From an uncultured Prevotellaceae bacterium (GTDB taxonomy: Bacteria; Bacteroidota; Bacteroidia; Bacteroidales; Bacteroidaceae), in the NCBI GenBank assembly GCA_902800435.1, contig CADCEQ010000018.1, forward strand, positions 1 through 64,000: 64,000 bases of DNA, written 5' to 3'. Shown here in pieces: positions 27,796-36,453 of this stretch. Each line of letters begins with the position of its first letter. Positions within the stretch are counted from its first letter, which is position 1. Below the pieces are notes generated by a model. That model was given only the letters and a program-made list of their open reading frames with translations. It was not told the origin of the DNA and ran no database searches. The position numbers and the translations under genes are program-made.

Positions 27796-30720
27796 ATGAA
27801 GAACTTCTTAGTATTAGCCCTTTTTGGGCTATTCTCTATGTTAGCCAGTGCCCAACCCCGCGATAATTTGACTATCAGCGGGCACGTTACCGATGCCGAT
27901 TTGAAGGAACCGTTGGCACAAGCTACTGTACAGTTATTCCGAGCGAAGGACAGTACGTTTGTGGGTGGAACGGTGACCGACTTGCGCGGTAACTTCTCTG
28001 TCGAGGCCCCGACGAACGGCATTTATCGGCTGAAGATTTCGTCGGTGGGCTTTCAGCCGATTCAACGCGAGGTGACGCTGCGCAACAACCGCGACTACGA
28101 CTTCGGCGACCTCATGATGTCGCCCGAGGCCGTGATGCTGAAGGAGGCCGTGGTGACGGGTCGCGCCGCCCAGGTCATCGTACGCAAGGACACGTTGATG
28201 TTTAACCCCGAAGCCTACCGGACGCCCGAGGGCTCGGCCATCGAGGAGCTGATCAAGCGCATGCCGGGAGCCGAGGTCGACGAGGACGGCAACATCACCA
28301 TGAACGGCAAGCAGGTGAAGAAGATTCTGCTCGATGGCAAGGAGTTCATGCTCGGCGACATCGAGACGGCGCTGAAGAACCTGCCCGTGAACATCATCCA
28401 GAACGTGAAGTTCTACGACCAGCAGAGCGACCAGGCCCGCATCACCGGCATTGAGGACGGCAACAAGGAGACCGTGCTCGACTTTACTATTAAGAAAGGT
28501 ATGAACCGAGGCTACATGACCAACCTCGACCTGGCCGGCGGTACCGAGCACCGCTACGCCTCGCGCGGCATGGCCAGCAGCTTCACCGACAAGATGCGCC
28601 TGATGGTGATGGGCAACATGAACAACAAGGACGAGAACGCCAGCTGGTGGAACCGTCGCGGACTGAACGCCAACAAGGTGGCTGGCCTGAACCTGAACTA
28701 CGACGACGGCGAGAAGCTGAAGACCGACTTCTCGCTGCGCTGGAACCACCGCGACGGCGACAACCAGAACGACAATGCCAGCGAGAACTTCTACAGCGAG
28801 ACGTCGCGCACGTTCTCGAACAGCATGTCGAAGAACCTGTCGCGCAGCAACAACTGGCGCGCCAACGTGCGCGTGGAGTGGAAGCCCGACACGCTGACCA
28901 ACCTCCTGTTGCGCGCCAACGGCAGCACGGGAACCAACGACGGTACGGGCACTTCGAAGTCAGCCACGTTCAGCGCCGATCCTTATCTCTATGTGGACGA
29001 TCCGCTGGGGTATATGGACAATATGGGGCAGATGGGAGAACTGGGAAAGTACGTCGTCAACAGTAACCGGAGCGCCAACCTCAGCTACGGCGAGAACAAG
29101 AACGCCTGGGCCATGCTGCAGTTCTACCGCCGCCTGAACCCGAAGGGGCGCAACATCACGCTGCGCGTGGAAGGCTCGTTTGGCGACAACGACAACCGCA
29201 ACGTGTCGAACAACGAGGTACATCTGCACCGTGTGAAGAACCAGGCCGGACAGGACTCCACCTATTTTACCGCGCGCTATAACACCACGCCGTCGGACAA
29301 CAGCGGCTACGTGGCCAGCATCAACTACAGCGAGCCGCTCTGGAAGGGTGCCCACCTCCAGGCCAGCTATGAGCTGCGCTACAACCAGAACAAGAGCGAC
29401 CGCCAGACCTACGACTTCAGCCGCCTCGCGCAGAACCCCTTCTCGGGCATTGTGCCCGACTACCGCGAGTGGGACCCCTGGATTGGTGATGCCAACCCGC
29501 TAGCCTCGCAACTCACGCCGCTCTCGTCGTTTATTGACAAGAACCTGAGCCGCTACTCGGAGTACAAGAACTACACCCACAACATCCGACTGACCCTGCG
29601 CCACTGGCAGGAGGAGTACGACTACAACGTGGGCTTCCTCGTGCAGCCGCAGCGCTCGAACTTCATTCAGGACTATCGCGGCGTCTACGTCGACACCGTC
29701 CGCAACGTGACCAACCTCACGCCGACGCTCGATTTCCACTATAAGTTCAGCGAGCAGAGCAACCTCTACTTCCACTATCGCGGCGACACCCAGCAGCCCG
29801 ACATCACCCAGCTGCTCGACATCACCGACGACTCGAACCCGCTCTACATCACGCAGGGTAATCCTGGATTGAAGCCGCAGTTTACCAACACGCTGAACGT
29901 CTACTACAACACCTATATCGTGAAGCACAAGCGCAGCATCGTGGTCTATGCCAACTACCGCCACATACGCAACTCGATCTCGAACCTCGTGCGCTACAAC
30001 GCCGAGACTGGTGGCAGCACCTCGCGGCCCGAGAACATCAACGGCAACTGGAACGCCGACGGCGGCTTCAACTTCAGCACCGCCCTCGACTCGGCCGCCC
30101 ATTGGAACATCGGCTCCGACACGCGCCTGCGCTATAACAACTACGTGAGCTACGTGGCCCAGCACCAGGCCGATGCTGTGAAGAACTACACCCGCTCGAC
30201 CACCCTGAACGAGCGTCTGAACGCCAGCTACCGCAACGACTGGCTCGAGGTGATGCTCGACGGCAACGTCAACTACCAGCACTCGCGCAATGAGTTGCAG
30301 CCCTCGGCCGACCTCGACACGTGGCGCTTCAGCTACGGCGGTCAGGTAATGCTGCGCCTGCCTCTCGGCTTCGAGTTGATGACCAACCTGCACGAGAACA
30401 GCCGCCGAGGCTACAACGACCCGTCGTCGAACACCAACGAGCTGATCTGGAACGGCCAGGTGTCGAAGACCTTCCTCAAGAGCAAGACGCTCACCGTGGC
30501 CCTGAACTTCTACGACCTGCTGGGTCAGCAGAGCAACTACGAGCGCTGGGTGAGTGCCACCGGCCGCAGCGATACCCGCTACAACAGCATCAACTCGTAT
30601 GCCATGCTCCACGTGCGCTACCGCCTCAACATGTTTGGCGGCAAGGTCGACACCGAGGGCCGCTACGACAAGAAGTGGGGTAACAACGACCAGCGCGGCG
30701 ACCGCCGCGGACGTCGGTAA
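27796..30720 (+). CDS. TonB-dependent-receptor-like outer-membrane beta-barrel protein
   Basis: 974 aa from ATG 27796 (signal peptide MKNFLVLALFGLFSMLASAQ). Residues ~22-105 are a carboxypeptidase-regulatory-like domain (ISGHVTDADLKEPLAQATVQL). Residues ~125-245 are plug-like (TPEGSAIEELIKRMPGAEVDEDGN, GKQVKKILLDGKEF, LPVNIIQNVKFYDQQS). The rest is amphipathic barrel rich in Asn, Asp, Tyr and Arg. This is the outer_membrane_beta-barrel_3 type (PF14905-like), common in Bacteroidota and distinct from SusC; the substrate is unknown. No partner lipoprotein is adjacent. An 8-mer fitting the -7 consensus (TAAATTTG, 27786-27793) abuts the ATG and would imply a near-leaderless mRNA, so the promoter is unclear. 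The gene follows the repeat-rich spacer and precedes the alcohol dehydrogenase gene by 36 bp. Confidence 0.85.
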   Translation: MKNFLVLALFGLFSMLASAQPRDNLTISGHVTDADLKEPLAQATVQLFRAKDSTFVGGTVTDLRGNFSVEAPTNGIYRLKISSVGFQPIQREVTLRNNRDYDFGDLMMSPEAVMLKEAVVTGRAAQVIVRKDTLMFNPEAYRTPEGSAIEELIKRMPGAEVDEDGNITMNGKQVKKILLDGKEFMLGDIETALKNLPVNIIQNVKFYDQQSDQARITGIEDGNKETVLDFTIKKGMNRGYMTNLDLAGGTEHRYASRGMASSFTDKMRLMVMGNMNNKDENASWWNRRGLNANKVAGLNLNYDDGEKLKTDFSLRWNHRDGDNQNDNASENFYSETSRTFSNSMSKNLSRSNNWRANVRVEWKPDTLTNLLLRANGSTGTNDGTGTSKSATFSADPYLYVDDPLGYMDNMGQMGELGKYVVNSNRSANLSYGENKNAWAMLQFYRRLNPKGRNITLRVEGSFGDNDNRNVSNNEVHLHRVKNQAGQDSTYFTARYNTTPSDNSGYVASINYSEPLWKGAHLQASYELRYNQNKSDRQTYDFSRLAQNPFSGIVPDYREWDPWIGDANPLASQLTPLSSFIDKNLSRYSEYKNYTHNIRLTLRHWQEEYDYNVGFLVQPQRSNFIQDYRGVYVDTVRNVTNLTPTLDFHYKFSEQSNLYFHYRGDTQQPDITQLLDITDDSNPLYITQGNPGLKPQFTNTLNVYYNTYIVKHKRSIVVYANYRHIRNSISNLVRYNAETGGSTSRPENINGNWNADGGFNFSTALDSAAHWNIGSDTRLRYNNYVSYVAQHQADAVKNYTRSTTLNERLNASYRNDWLEVMLDGNVNYQHSRNELQPSADLDTWRFSYGGQVMLRLPLGFELMTNLHENSRRGYNDPSSNTNELIWNGQVSKTFLKSKTLTVALNFYDLLGQQSNYERWVSATGRSDTRYNSINSYAMLHVRYRLNMFGGKVDTEGRYDKKWGNNDQRGDRRGRR

Positions 30721-30756
30721 ACGATTGACAACTAATACTATAAATACTACTTGAAG

Positions 30757-31941
30757 ATGAAAGATTTTAACTACTATGCGCCGACTGAAGTGGTGTTCGG
30801 CGAACAGTCGGAAGAGCAGGTTGCTCAGTTAGTAAAGAAATACGGTGGCACGAAGGTGCTGGTGCATTACGGCGGAAAGAGTGCCATGAAGTCGGGCCTG
30901 CTCGATAAGGTCTGCACGCTGCTCCGCGAGGGTGGGGTAGAGTATATTACGCTCGGCGGCGTGGTGCCCAATCCGCGTCTGTCGCTCGCCCAGCAGGGTA
31001 TCGAGCTGTGCCGCAAGGAGGGTGTCGATTTCCTCCTCGCCGTCGGTGGCGGCAGCGTCATCGACTCGGCCAAGTGCATCGGCTACGGCGTACCCTACGA
31101 GGGCAACGTCTGGGACTTCTATCTCGGCAAGGCCACGCCGACTGAGATGCTGCCCGTGGCCTGTGTGCTGACCATCCCCGCCGCCGGCAGCGAGATGAGC
31201 GAGTCCAGCGTCATCACCAACGAGGACGGCGACGTGAAGCTCGGCTACTCCAACAACCTCTCGCGTCCGAAGTTTGCCATTATGAACCCGAAGCGCACGT
31301 TCACCCTGCCGCCCTACCAGACGGCCGCCGGCGTGACCGACATGATGATGCACACGATGGAGCGCTACTTCACGAAGGACGACGACATGGACTTCACCAC
31401 CGACGTGGCCGAGGCCATGCTGCGCAGCATCAAGAACGCCGTGTTTGCCGTGTTGAAGAATCCTGAGGACTACCGCTACCGCGCCCAGATCATGTGGGGC
31501 GGCTCGCTGATGCACAACGGACTGACGGGCTGCGGCATTACCGACGACTGGGCCACCCACCAGCTGGAGCACGAGCTGAGCGCCATGTTCGACGCTACCC
31601 ACGGTGCCGGTCTGGCTGCCATCTGGCCCAGTTGGGCGCGCTATGTCATGCACGAGAACCTGAGCCGCTTCGTGCGCTTCGCCGTCAACGTGATGGACGT
31701 TCCCAACGACTTCACCGACCCTGAGGGCACCGCCCTGAAGGGCATCGAGGCGATGGAGCGCTTCTACCACGCTATCGGCATGCCCATCAACATCAAGGAA
31801 CTGATTGGCCGCGACATCACCGACGAGGAAATCAAGGAGATGACGCGCAAGTGCAGCCGCGACTACCAGCACACCAGTGGCCAGTTGAAGGTGCTCCACG
31901 CCGACGACATGGAGGCCATCTACCGCATGGCAAGAGGATAA
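30757..31941 (+). CDS. Iron-containing alcohol dehydrogenase (butanol-dehydrogenase/YqhD-like)
   Basis: 394 aa from ATG 30757 (a TTG lies two codons earlier). The N-terminal nucleotide-binding half has GGKSAMKSGLLDKV and the GGGSVIDSAK dinucleotide motif. The C-terminal half has the metal-binding pattern: D in GVTDMMMHTMERYF and His in THQLEHELSAMFDATHGAGLAAIWPSWARYV. Cytosolic, no signal peptide. Members reduce aldehydes to alcohols with NAD(P)H; here it may detoxify aldehydes or dispose of reductant during fermentation. It sits 25 bp before the GH9 gene and may head that run, though its link to glycan breakdown is only positional. Confidence 0.92.
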   Translation: MKDFNYYAPTEVVFGEQSEEQVAQLVKKYGGTKVLVHYGGKSAMKSGLLDKVCTLLREGGVEYITLGGVVPNPRLSLAQQGIELCRKEGVDFLLAVGGGSVIDSAKCIGYGVPYEGNVWDFYLGKATPTEMLPVACVLTIPAAGSEMSESSVITNEDGDVKLGYSNNLSRPKFAIMNPKRTFTLPPYQTAAGVTDMMMHTMERYFTKDDDMDFTTDVAEAMLRSIKNAVFAVLKNPEDYRYRAQIMWGGSLMHNGLTGCGITDDWATHQLEHELSAMFDATHGAGLAAIWPSWARYVMHENLSRFVRFAVNVMDVPNDFTDPEGTALKGIEAMERFYHAIGMPINIKELIGRDITDEEIKEMTRKCSRDYQHTSGQLKVLHADDMEAIYRMARG

Positions 31942-31966
31942 GTACAAACACAAAAGCTAAGCAGAG

Positions 31967-34405
31967 ATGAGGAAGACCGTAATGCTGTCAATAGCCCTGC
32001 TGGCGACTACCGCCTTACAGGCGCAGGAACTGAAGTTGAACGACCGTGAATACTTTGAATGCCAGGGTGTTAACGTCTTGGTATTCAGTAACAGCTTTAA
32101 CGGCGGTTTCAACGACGAGAAGAACTCGGGCATCGAGATTATCCACCACGGTGTGCGCACCGTGCAGGGCGGTGCAGTCCGCCTGAACAATACGCCTGAG
32201 CAATGGGACCTCGTGCCGAAGATGACCAGCCGTAAGGTGGACAAGGAGGCGGGCATCATTGAGGTGACCATGCGCTACGACGATTACGACTTCGAGAGCC
32301 GCGCTGTGGTAACTGCCAAAGGCAAGGCGGTGGAGATTGCCGTTTATTTGGACAAGCCCGTGCCCGAGAAGCTCGCTGGCGAGGCGGGCTTCAACCTGGA
32401 GTTTCTGCCCTCGCAATACTGGCTGAAGACCTATACGATGGATGGCCGGCTGGGCCGTCTGCCGCGCTATGCCACCAGTCAGACCGTCACCCGTCCGAAC
32501 AGCGAGAAGCCCCGCCAGTTCAAGGGCTTCAAGACCTACGACGACCGCGGTACGGAGCGCTTCGTCGACCCGCTGCCCATCGAGACGGGTCACCGCCTGA
32601 GCCTCGCCACCGACGACCCATCGCGCCTCGTCACCATTACGAGCGACGATGCCGAGCTGCGCCTCTTCGATGGCCGCATGCTGGCACAGAACGGCTGGTT
32701 CGTGGTGCGCAGCGTCCTGCCCAAGGGTAAGACGGGCAAGGTCGTGACGTGGACCGTCGAGCCGCACGCCATTCCCGGCTGGATTCGTGAGCCGAACATC
32801 GGTTTCTCGCAGGTTGGCTATATCCCCGAGCAGCCGAAGGTAGCCGTCATCGAGCTCGACAAGAACGACACGCCGCTGGCCGATGCCGCACTCATGCGCC
32901 TGCAGCCCGACGGCACGACCACCGAAGCCTTCCGCTCGAAGCTCACCAACTGGGGACCCTACTTCAAATATAATTATGTGAAGTTCGACTTCAGCAGCGT
33001 CCGTGAGCCGGGCGTCTACTACATCCAATACGGCAAGACGCGCACCAACGACTTCCTCATCGACGAGCACGTCTACGACAAGATTACCGACGCCACGACC
33101 GACGTCTGGGTGCCCATCCACATGAACCACATGTATGTGACCGAGGGCTACCGCACATGGCACGGCGAGCCGTTCAAGGAAGGCTACCTTCAGGCGCCTG
33201 AGAGCGACCATTTCGACCTGCACCGCCAGGGGGCACAGACCGAGACAAAGTACAAGCCGCTGGAGCTGATTCCCAGCCTGAACGTCGGCGGATTCTTCGA
33301 TGCCGGCGACTTCGACATCGAGACCGGCTCGAACATCTCGGTCGTCCAGAACTTCATCCGCACGTGGGATCTGTTCCACCCGCAGCGCGACGAGACCTTC
33401 GTCTCGCAGCAGCAGCGCTACGTCGAGCTGCATCGCCCCGACGGCGTGCCCGACATCCTGCAGTTTATCGAGCACGGCACGCTGAACCTCGTGGCACAGG
33501 CTGAGCAGATAGGCCACATGGCCTCGACGCTCTCCAACTCCGTGCTCGACAATTACCACCACCTCGGCGACGCCGCATCAATAACCGACGGACTGCACTA
33601 CGACCCGTCGCTGAAGCCCTACGAGGTCAGCGCCGACGGCAAGCGCTCGGGTACGCCCGACGATATGTGGGCCTTTACCAACCGTAACCCGAGCCTCGAC
33701 CTGCAGGCAGCCGGCGTCTTCACATCGGCAGCCCGCGTGCTTCGCGGCTATAACGACGCCCTGGCCGACCGCGCCCAGAAGCAGGCCGACCGCCTGCGCA
33801 AGGAGGCTGAGCAGCTGCAGGCCAACAGCCGGCGTCCCCGTGGCCGCCAGAATAATAACCGCCAGGGGTCAGGCGATTTGCAGGCGGCACTCGACAGCAT
33901 CCCCATGAAGGATGCCGCCTATCGTGAGAGCCTTGTTCCGAGGGTTCGCGAGTTCGCCGACTACATCAAGAGCTTCGACACGCAGAACCCCTACGGTGTG
34001 CCCATCGGACTGGGCAACTGGGCGGGCGTGAATGCCGTGCTCAACTTCGGCATCACCGTCAACTACGCCCACATCTACTACCCCGATATCGTCAGTAAAG
34101 CCGAGGTCTATCGCGTGGCCAACTGGCTCTACGGCTGTCACCCATACCATAACTACTCGTTCGTCGCCGTGGTTGGAGCCGCGCGCCCCAAGCATGTATT
34201 CTACGGCAACAACCGCGCCGACTTCTCATTCATCCCCGGCAACGTGGCCCCCGGCCTGCTGTTCCGCAAGCCCGACCACTTCGAGAACTACGACGACTGG
34301 CCCTTCCTCTGGGGACAGAACGAGGGCACCATCGCCGGCAATACGCAGTACATCATCTTCAGCTCGTCGCTGAGGAACATTGTAGGAGCAAACAAAGACC
34401 AATAA
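31967..34405 (+). CDS. Glycoside hydrolase family 9 (endoglucanase-type), copy 1
   Basis: 812 aa. Signal peptide MRKTVMLSIALLATTALQAQ. An N-terminal beta domain of ~250 residues (LNDREYFECQGVNVLVFSNSFNGG) precedes an Ig-like CelD_N domain (~270-380, IGFSQVGYIPEQPKVAVIE). The GH9 (alpha/alpha)6 barrel follows: GGFFDAGDFD with catalytic Asp pair D445/D448, then NPYGVPIGLGNWAG, GCHPYHNYSF and NRADFSFIPGNVAPG; Glu786 in GQNEGT is the likely acid. Cleaves beta-1,4-glucan backbones or oligosaccharides. A paralogue lies at 36454-39012 with the same architecture. A charged helix rich in Arg and Gln (~600-640) is inserted in the barrel. The next gene starts 4 bp after its stop. Confidence 0.9.
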   Translation: MRKTVMLSIALLATTALQAQELKLNDREYFECQGVNVLVFSNSFNGGFNDEKNSGIEIIHHGVRTVQGGAVRLNNTPEQWDLVPKMTSRKVDKEAGIIEVTMRYDDYDFESRAVVTAKGKAVEIAVYLDKPVPEKLAGEAGFNLEFLPSQYWLKTYTMDGRLGRLPRYATSQTVTRPNSEKPRQFKGFKTYDDRGTERFVDPLPIETGHRLSLATDDPSRLVTITSDDAELRLFDGRMLAQNGWFVVRSVLPKGKTGKVVTWTVEPHAIPGWIREPNIGFSQVGYIPEQPKVAVIELDKNDTPLADAALMRLQPDGTTTEAFRSKLTNWGPYFKYNYVKFDFSSVREPGVYYIQYGKTRTNDFLIDEHVYDKITDATTDVWVPIHMNHMYVTEGYRTWHGEPFKEGYLQAPESDHFDLHRQGAQTETKYKPLELIPSLNVGGFFDAGDFDIETGSNISVVQNFIRTWDLFHPQRDETFVSQQQRYVELHRPDGVPDILQFIEHGTLNLVAQAEQIGHMASTLSNSVLDNYHHLGDAASITDGLHYDPSLKPYEVSADGKRSGTPDDMWAFTNRNPSLDLQAAGVFTSAARVLRGYNDALADRAQKQADRLRKEAEQLQANSRRPRGRQNNNRQGSGDLQAALDSIPMKDAAYRESLVPRVREFADYIKSFDTQNPYGVPIGLGNWAGVNAVLNFGITVNYAHIYYPDIVSKAEVYRVANWLYGCHPYHNYSFVAVVGAARPKHVFYGNNRADFSFIPGNVAPGLLFRKPDHFENYDDWPFLWGQNEGTIAGNTQYIIFSSSLRNIVGANKDQ

Positions 34406-34409
34406 AGCT

Positions 34410-35423
34410 ATGAAGATACTCATCATCGGCGGCACGGGAACCATCTCGAGCGCCATCACCCGACAGTTAGCAGCAAGCGGCCACGACCTGTGGCTGCTCA
34501 ATCGCGGCACCCGCAAGAACGAGGTGCCCGCCAACGTCCATCAGATCATCGCCGACATCGACGACGAGCAGCGCGTGCTTGCCGCTTTACCTGGCGAGAC
34601 ATTCGACGCCGTCTGCGAGTTCATCGGCTTCGTGCCCGAGCAGGTAGAGCGCGACGTCCGCCTCTTCCGCAACCGCACGCGCCAGTACGTCTATATCTCG
34701 TCAGCCTCGGCCTACAACAAGCCGGCGCGCAGCCCATACATCACCGAGGGTACGGCCCTCGCCAACCCCTATTGGCAGTACTCGCGCAACAAAATAGCCT
34801 GCGAGGAGCTGCTGATGAAGGAGTACCGCGACAACGGCTTCCCCGTGACCATCGTCCGCCCCAGCCACACCTACTGCGAGCGCGGCGTACCCGTCAGCAT
34901 CCACCCGCCCAAAGGCTCGTGGCCTGTGCTGAAGCGTATGCTCGACGGCAAGCCCGTGCTGGTTCACGGCGACGGCTCGTCGCTGTGGACGCTGACGTGG
35001 AACGACGACTTCGCCCGCGGCTTCATCGGTCTGCTCGGCAACCCGAAGGCCATCGGTGAGGCTTTCCAGATTACGAGCGACGAGAACCTCACTTGGAACC
35101 AGATTTACGAGTGCGTCGCCGGCGCCCTTCACGTGACGCCAACGCTCTACCACGTCGCCTCCGACTTCCTGGCCGCCGTCTGTCCCAAGGACTACGACCT
35201 GACGGGCAACCTCATCGGCGACAAGGCCGCCACCGTCATCTTCGACTGCTCGAAGCTGAAGCGCGCCGTCCCCGGTTTCCAGTGTACCACCCGCTTCGAC
35301 GAGGGTGTGCGCCGCTGCGTCGATTACCTCCTTGCCCATCCCGAACTGCAAGTCGACGACCCGGAGTTCGACCAATGGTGCGACCGCGTCATTGCAGCAC
35401 AGGAACGTGCGAAGCTGCTCTGA
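34410..35423 (+). CDS. Extended short-chain dehydrogenase/epimerase-type NAD(P)-binding protein
   Basis: 337 aa. Rossmann start MKILIIGGTGTISSAITRQL has the GGxGxI/L type nucleotide loop. YISSASAY and Y-x-x-x-K in YSRNKIACEELL supply the Ser and Tyr/Lys of the SDR active site; IVRPSHTYCERGVP and LTWNDDFARGFIGLL follow the extended-SDR (NAD-dependent epimerase/dehydratase) plan. Cytosolic. Likely acts on a nucleotide sugar or free sugar, with an unknown substrate. It lies between GH9 and GH43 genes with 4- and 31-bp gaps, so it is probably part of the same transcript. Confidence 0.85.
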   Translation: MKILIIGGTGTISSAITRQLAASGHDLWLLNRGTRKNEVPANVHQIIADIDDEQRVLAALPGETFDAVCEFIGFVPEQVERDVRLFRNRTRQYVYISSASAYNKPARSPYITEGTALANPYWQYSRNKIACEELLMKEYRDNGFPVTIVRPSHTYCERGVPVSIHPPKGSWPVLKRMLDGKPVLVHGDGSSLWTLTWNDDFARGFIGLLGNPKAIGEAFQITSDENLTWNQIYECVAGALHVTPTLYHVASDFLAAVCPKDYDLTGNLIGDKAATVIFDCSKLKRAVPGFQCTTRFDEGVRRCVDYLLAHPELQVDDPEFDQWCDRVIAAQERAKLL

Positions 35424-35454
35424 CAGCAGCAGTATCAATAACTTAAAACAAACT

Positions 35455-36447
35455 ATGATGAGAAAACTGATTCTATTGAGCGTCCTTTCGGCAATGATGG
35501 TAGTGCCCGCCTCGGCTCAGCGTGGGATGCGCGTGAGGCAGAACGTGCCGACGGACTCCATCCGGCTGAGCGACCCAGCGGTGCTGGCCGACAAGAAGAC
35601 CAATATGTACTACATGACCGGCACGGGCGGCATGATGTGGCGCTCGGCCGACCTGAAGCTGTGGGAAGGCCCGTTCCGCGTGACGGAGTTTGACGCCAAC
35701 TCCTGGATGGGGCCGCGGCCGATGATCTGGGCTGCCGAACTGCACCAGACGGGCGACGGCTGGTACTACTACTTCGCCACGTTCACCAACCAGGCGGTGA
35801 AGATTGACACCGTGCGCGGCAACGTCATCGAGCGCCGCGCCTCGCAGGTGCTGCGCGCCGACAATCCGATGGGACCCTACCGTGCTTTCGGCGATGCCAC
35901 CTACCTGCCTGCCGACCGTCCGACGCTCGACGGCACCTATTGGAAAGACAAGGATGGCAAGCCCTACCTCGTGTTCTGCGGCGAGTGGCTGCAGAACTGG
36001 AACGGCACCATCGAGAAGATAGAACTGAAGCCCGACCTCGGCGGTACCATCGGTGAGTCGAAAGTGCTCTTCCGCGCCAGCGACTCGCCCTGGAGCCGCG
36101 AGAAGGACGAGAAGGGCAACGTGACCTGGAACAAGGTGACCGACGGACCGTTCCTCTTCCGCACCGCAACAGGTCGGCTCGGCATGGTCTGGACCTCGTG
36201 GGTCTACGATGTCTATACCCAGGGCGTGGCCTATTCGGAGAGCGGCACCCTCGACGGCCCGTGGGTGCAGGAGCCTGAGCCCATTACCCCGCCCGGCTTC
36301 GGCCACTCGATGCTGTTCCAGCGCTTCGACGGCCAGTGGGTGATGTCGGTTCATCACCATTCTAAGGACGCCCGCGGCCGCACCGTCCGCATTCCCCACT
36401 TCTTCGAGGTGGACCTCAGCGGCGACAAGTTAAAAGTGATAAAATAG
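35455..36447 (+). CDS. Glycoside hydrolase family 43-like protein
   Basis: 330 aa from the ATG pair at 35455 (signal peptide MMRKLILLSVLSAMMVVPASAQ). Five-bladed propeller features: the catalytic-base Asp in RLSDPAVL (residue ~40), YYMTGTGGMMWRSADLKLWEGP, WAAELHQTGDGWYYYFATF, DGTYWKDKDGKPYLVFCGEWLQ and the late VTDGPFLFRTATGRLGMVWTSW. Family members are alpha-L-arabinofuranosidases, beta-xylosidases and relatives. Secreted or periplasmic, no lipobox. Sandwiched between two GH9 genes (6 bp before the next), so it probably trims side chains from the backbone the GH9 enzymes cut. Confidence 0.85.
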   Translation: MMRKLILLSVLSAMMVVPASAQRGMRVRQNVPTDSIRLSDPAVLADKKTNMYYMTGTGGMMWRSADLKLWEGPFRVTEFDANSWMGPRPMIWAAELHQTGDGWYYYFATFTNQAVKIDTVRGNVIERRASQVLRADNPMGPYRAFGDATYLPADRPTLDGTYWKDKDGKPYLVFCGEWLQNWNGTIEKIELKPDLGGTIGESKVLFRASDSPWSREKDEKGNVTWNKVTDGPFLFRTATGRLGMVWTSWVYDVYTQGVAYSESGTLDGPWVQEPEPITPPGFGHSMLFQRFDGQWVMSVHHHSKDARGRTVRIPHFFEVDLSGDKLKVIK

Positions 36448-36453
36448 GGAGCA

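Noticed and set aside
29500..30612. 370-codon minus-strand frame
   Set aside because: Antisense to the beta-barrel gene, with shadow composition and no start context.
32015..33562. 515-codon open frame on the minus strand
   Set aside because: It lies entirely antisense to the GH9 gene in GC-rich DNA. Composition (runs of V, L, A, D, H) is typical of antisense shadows and no family pattern is visible.
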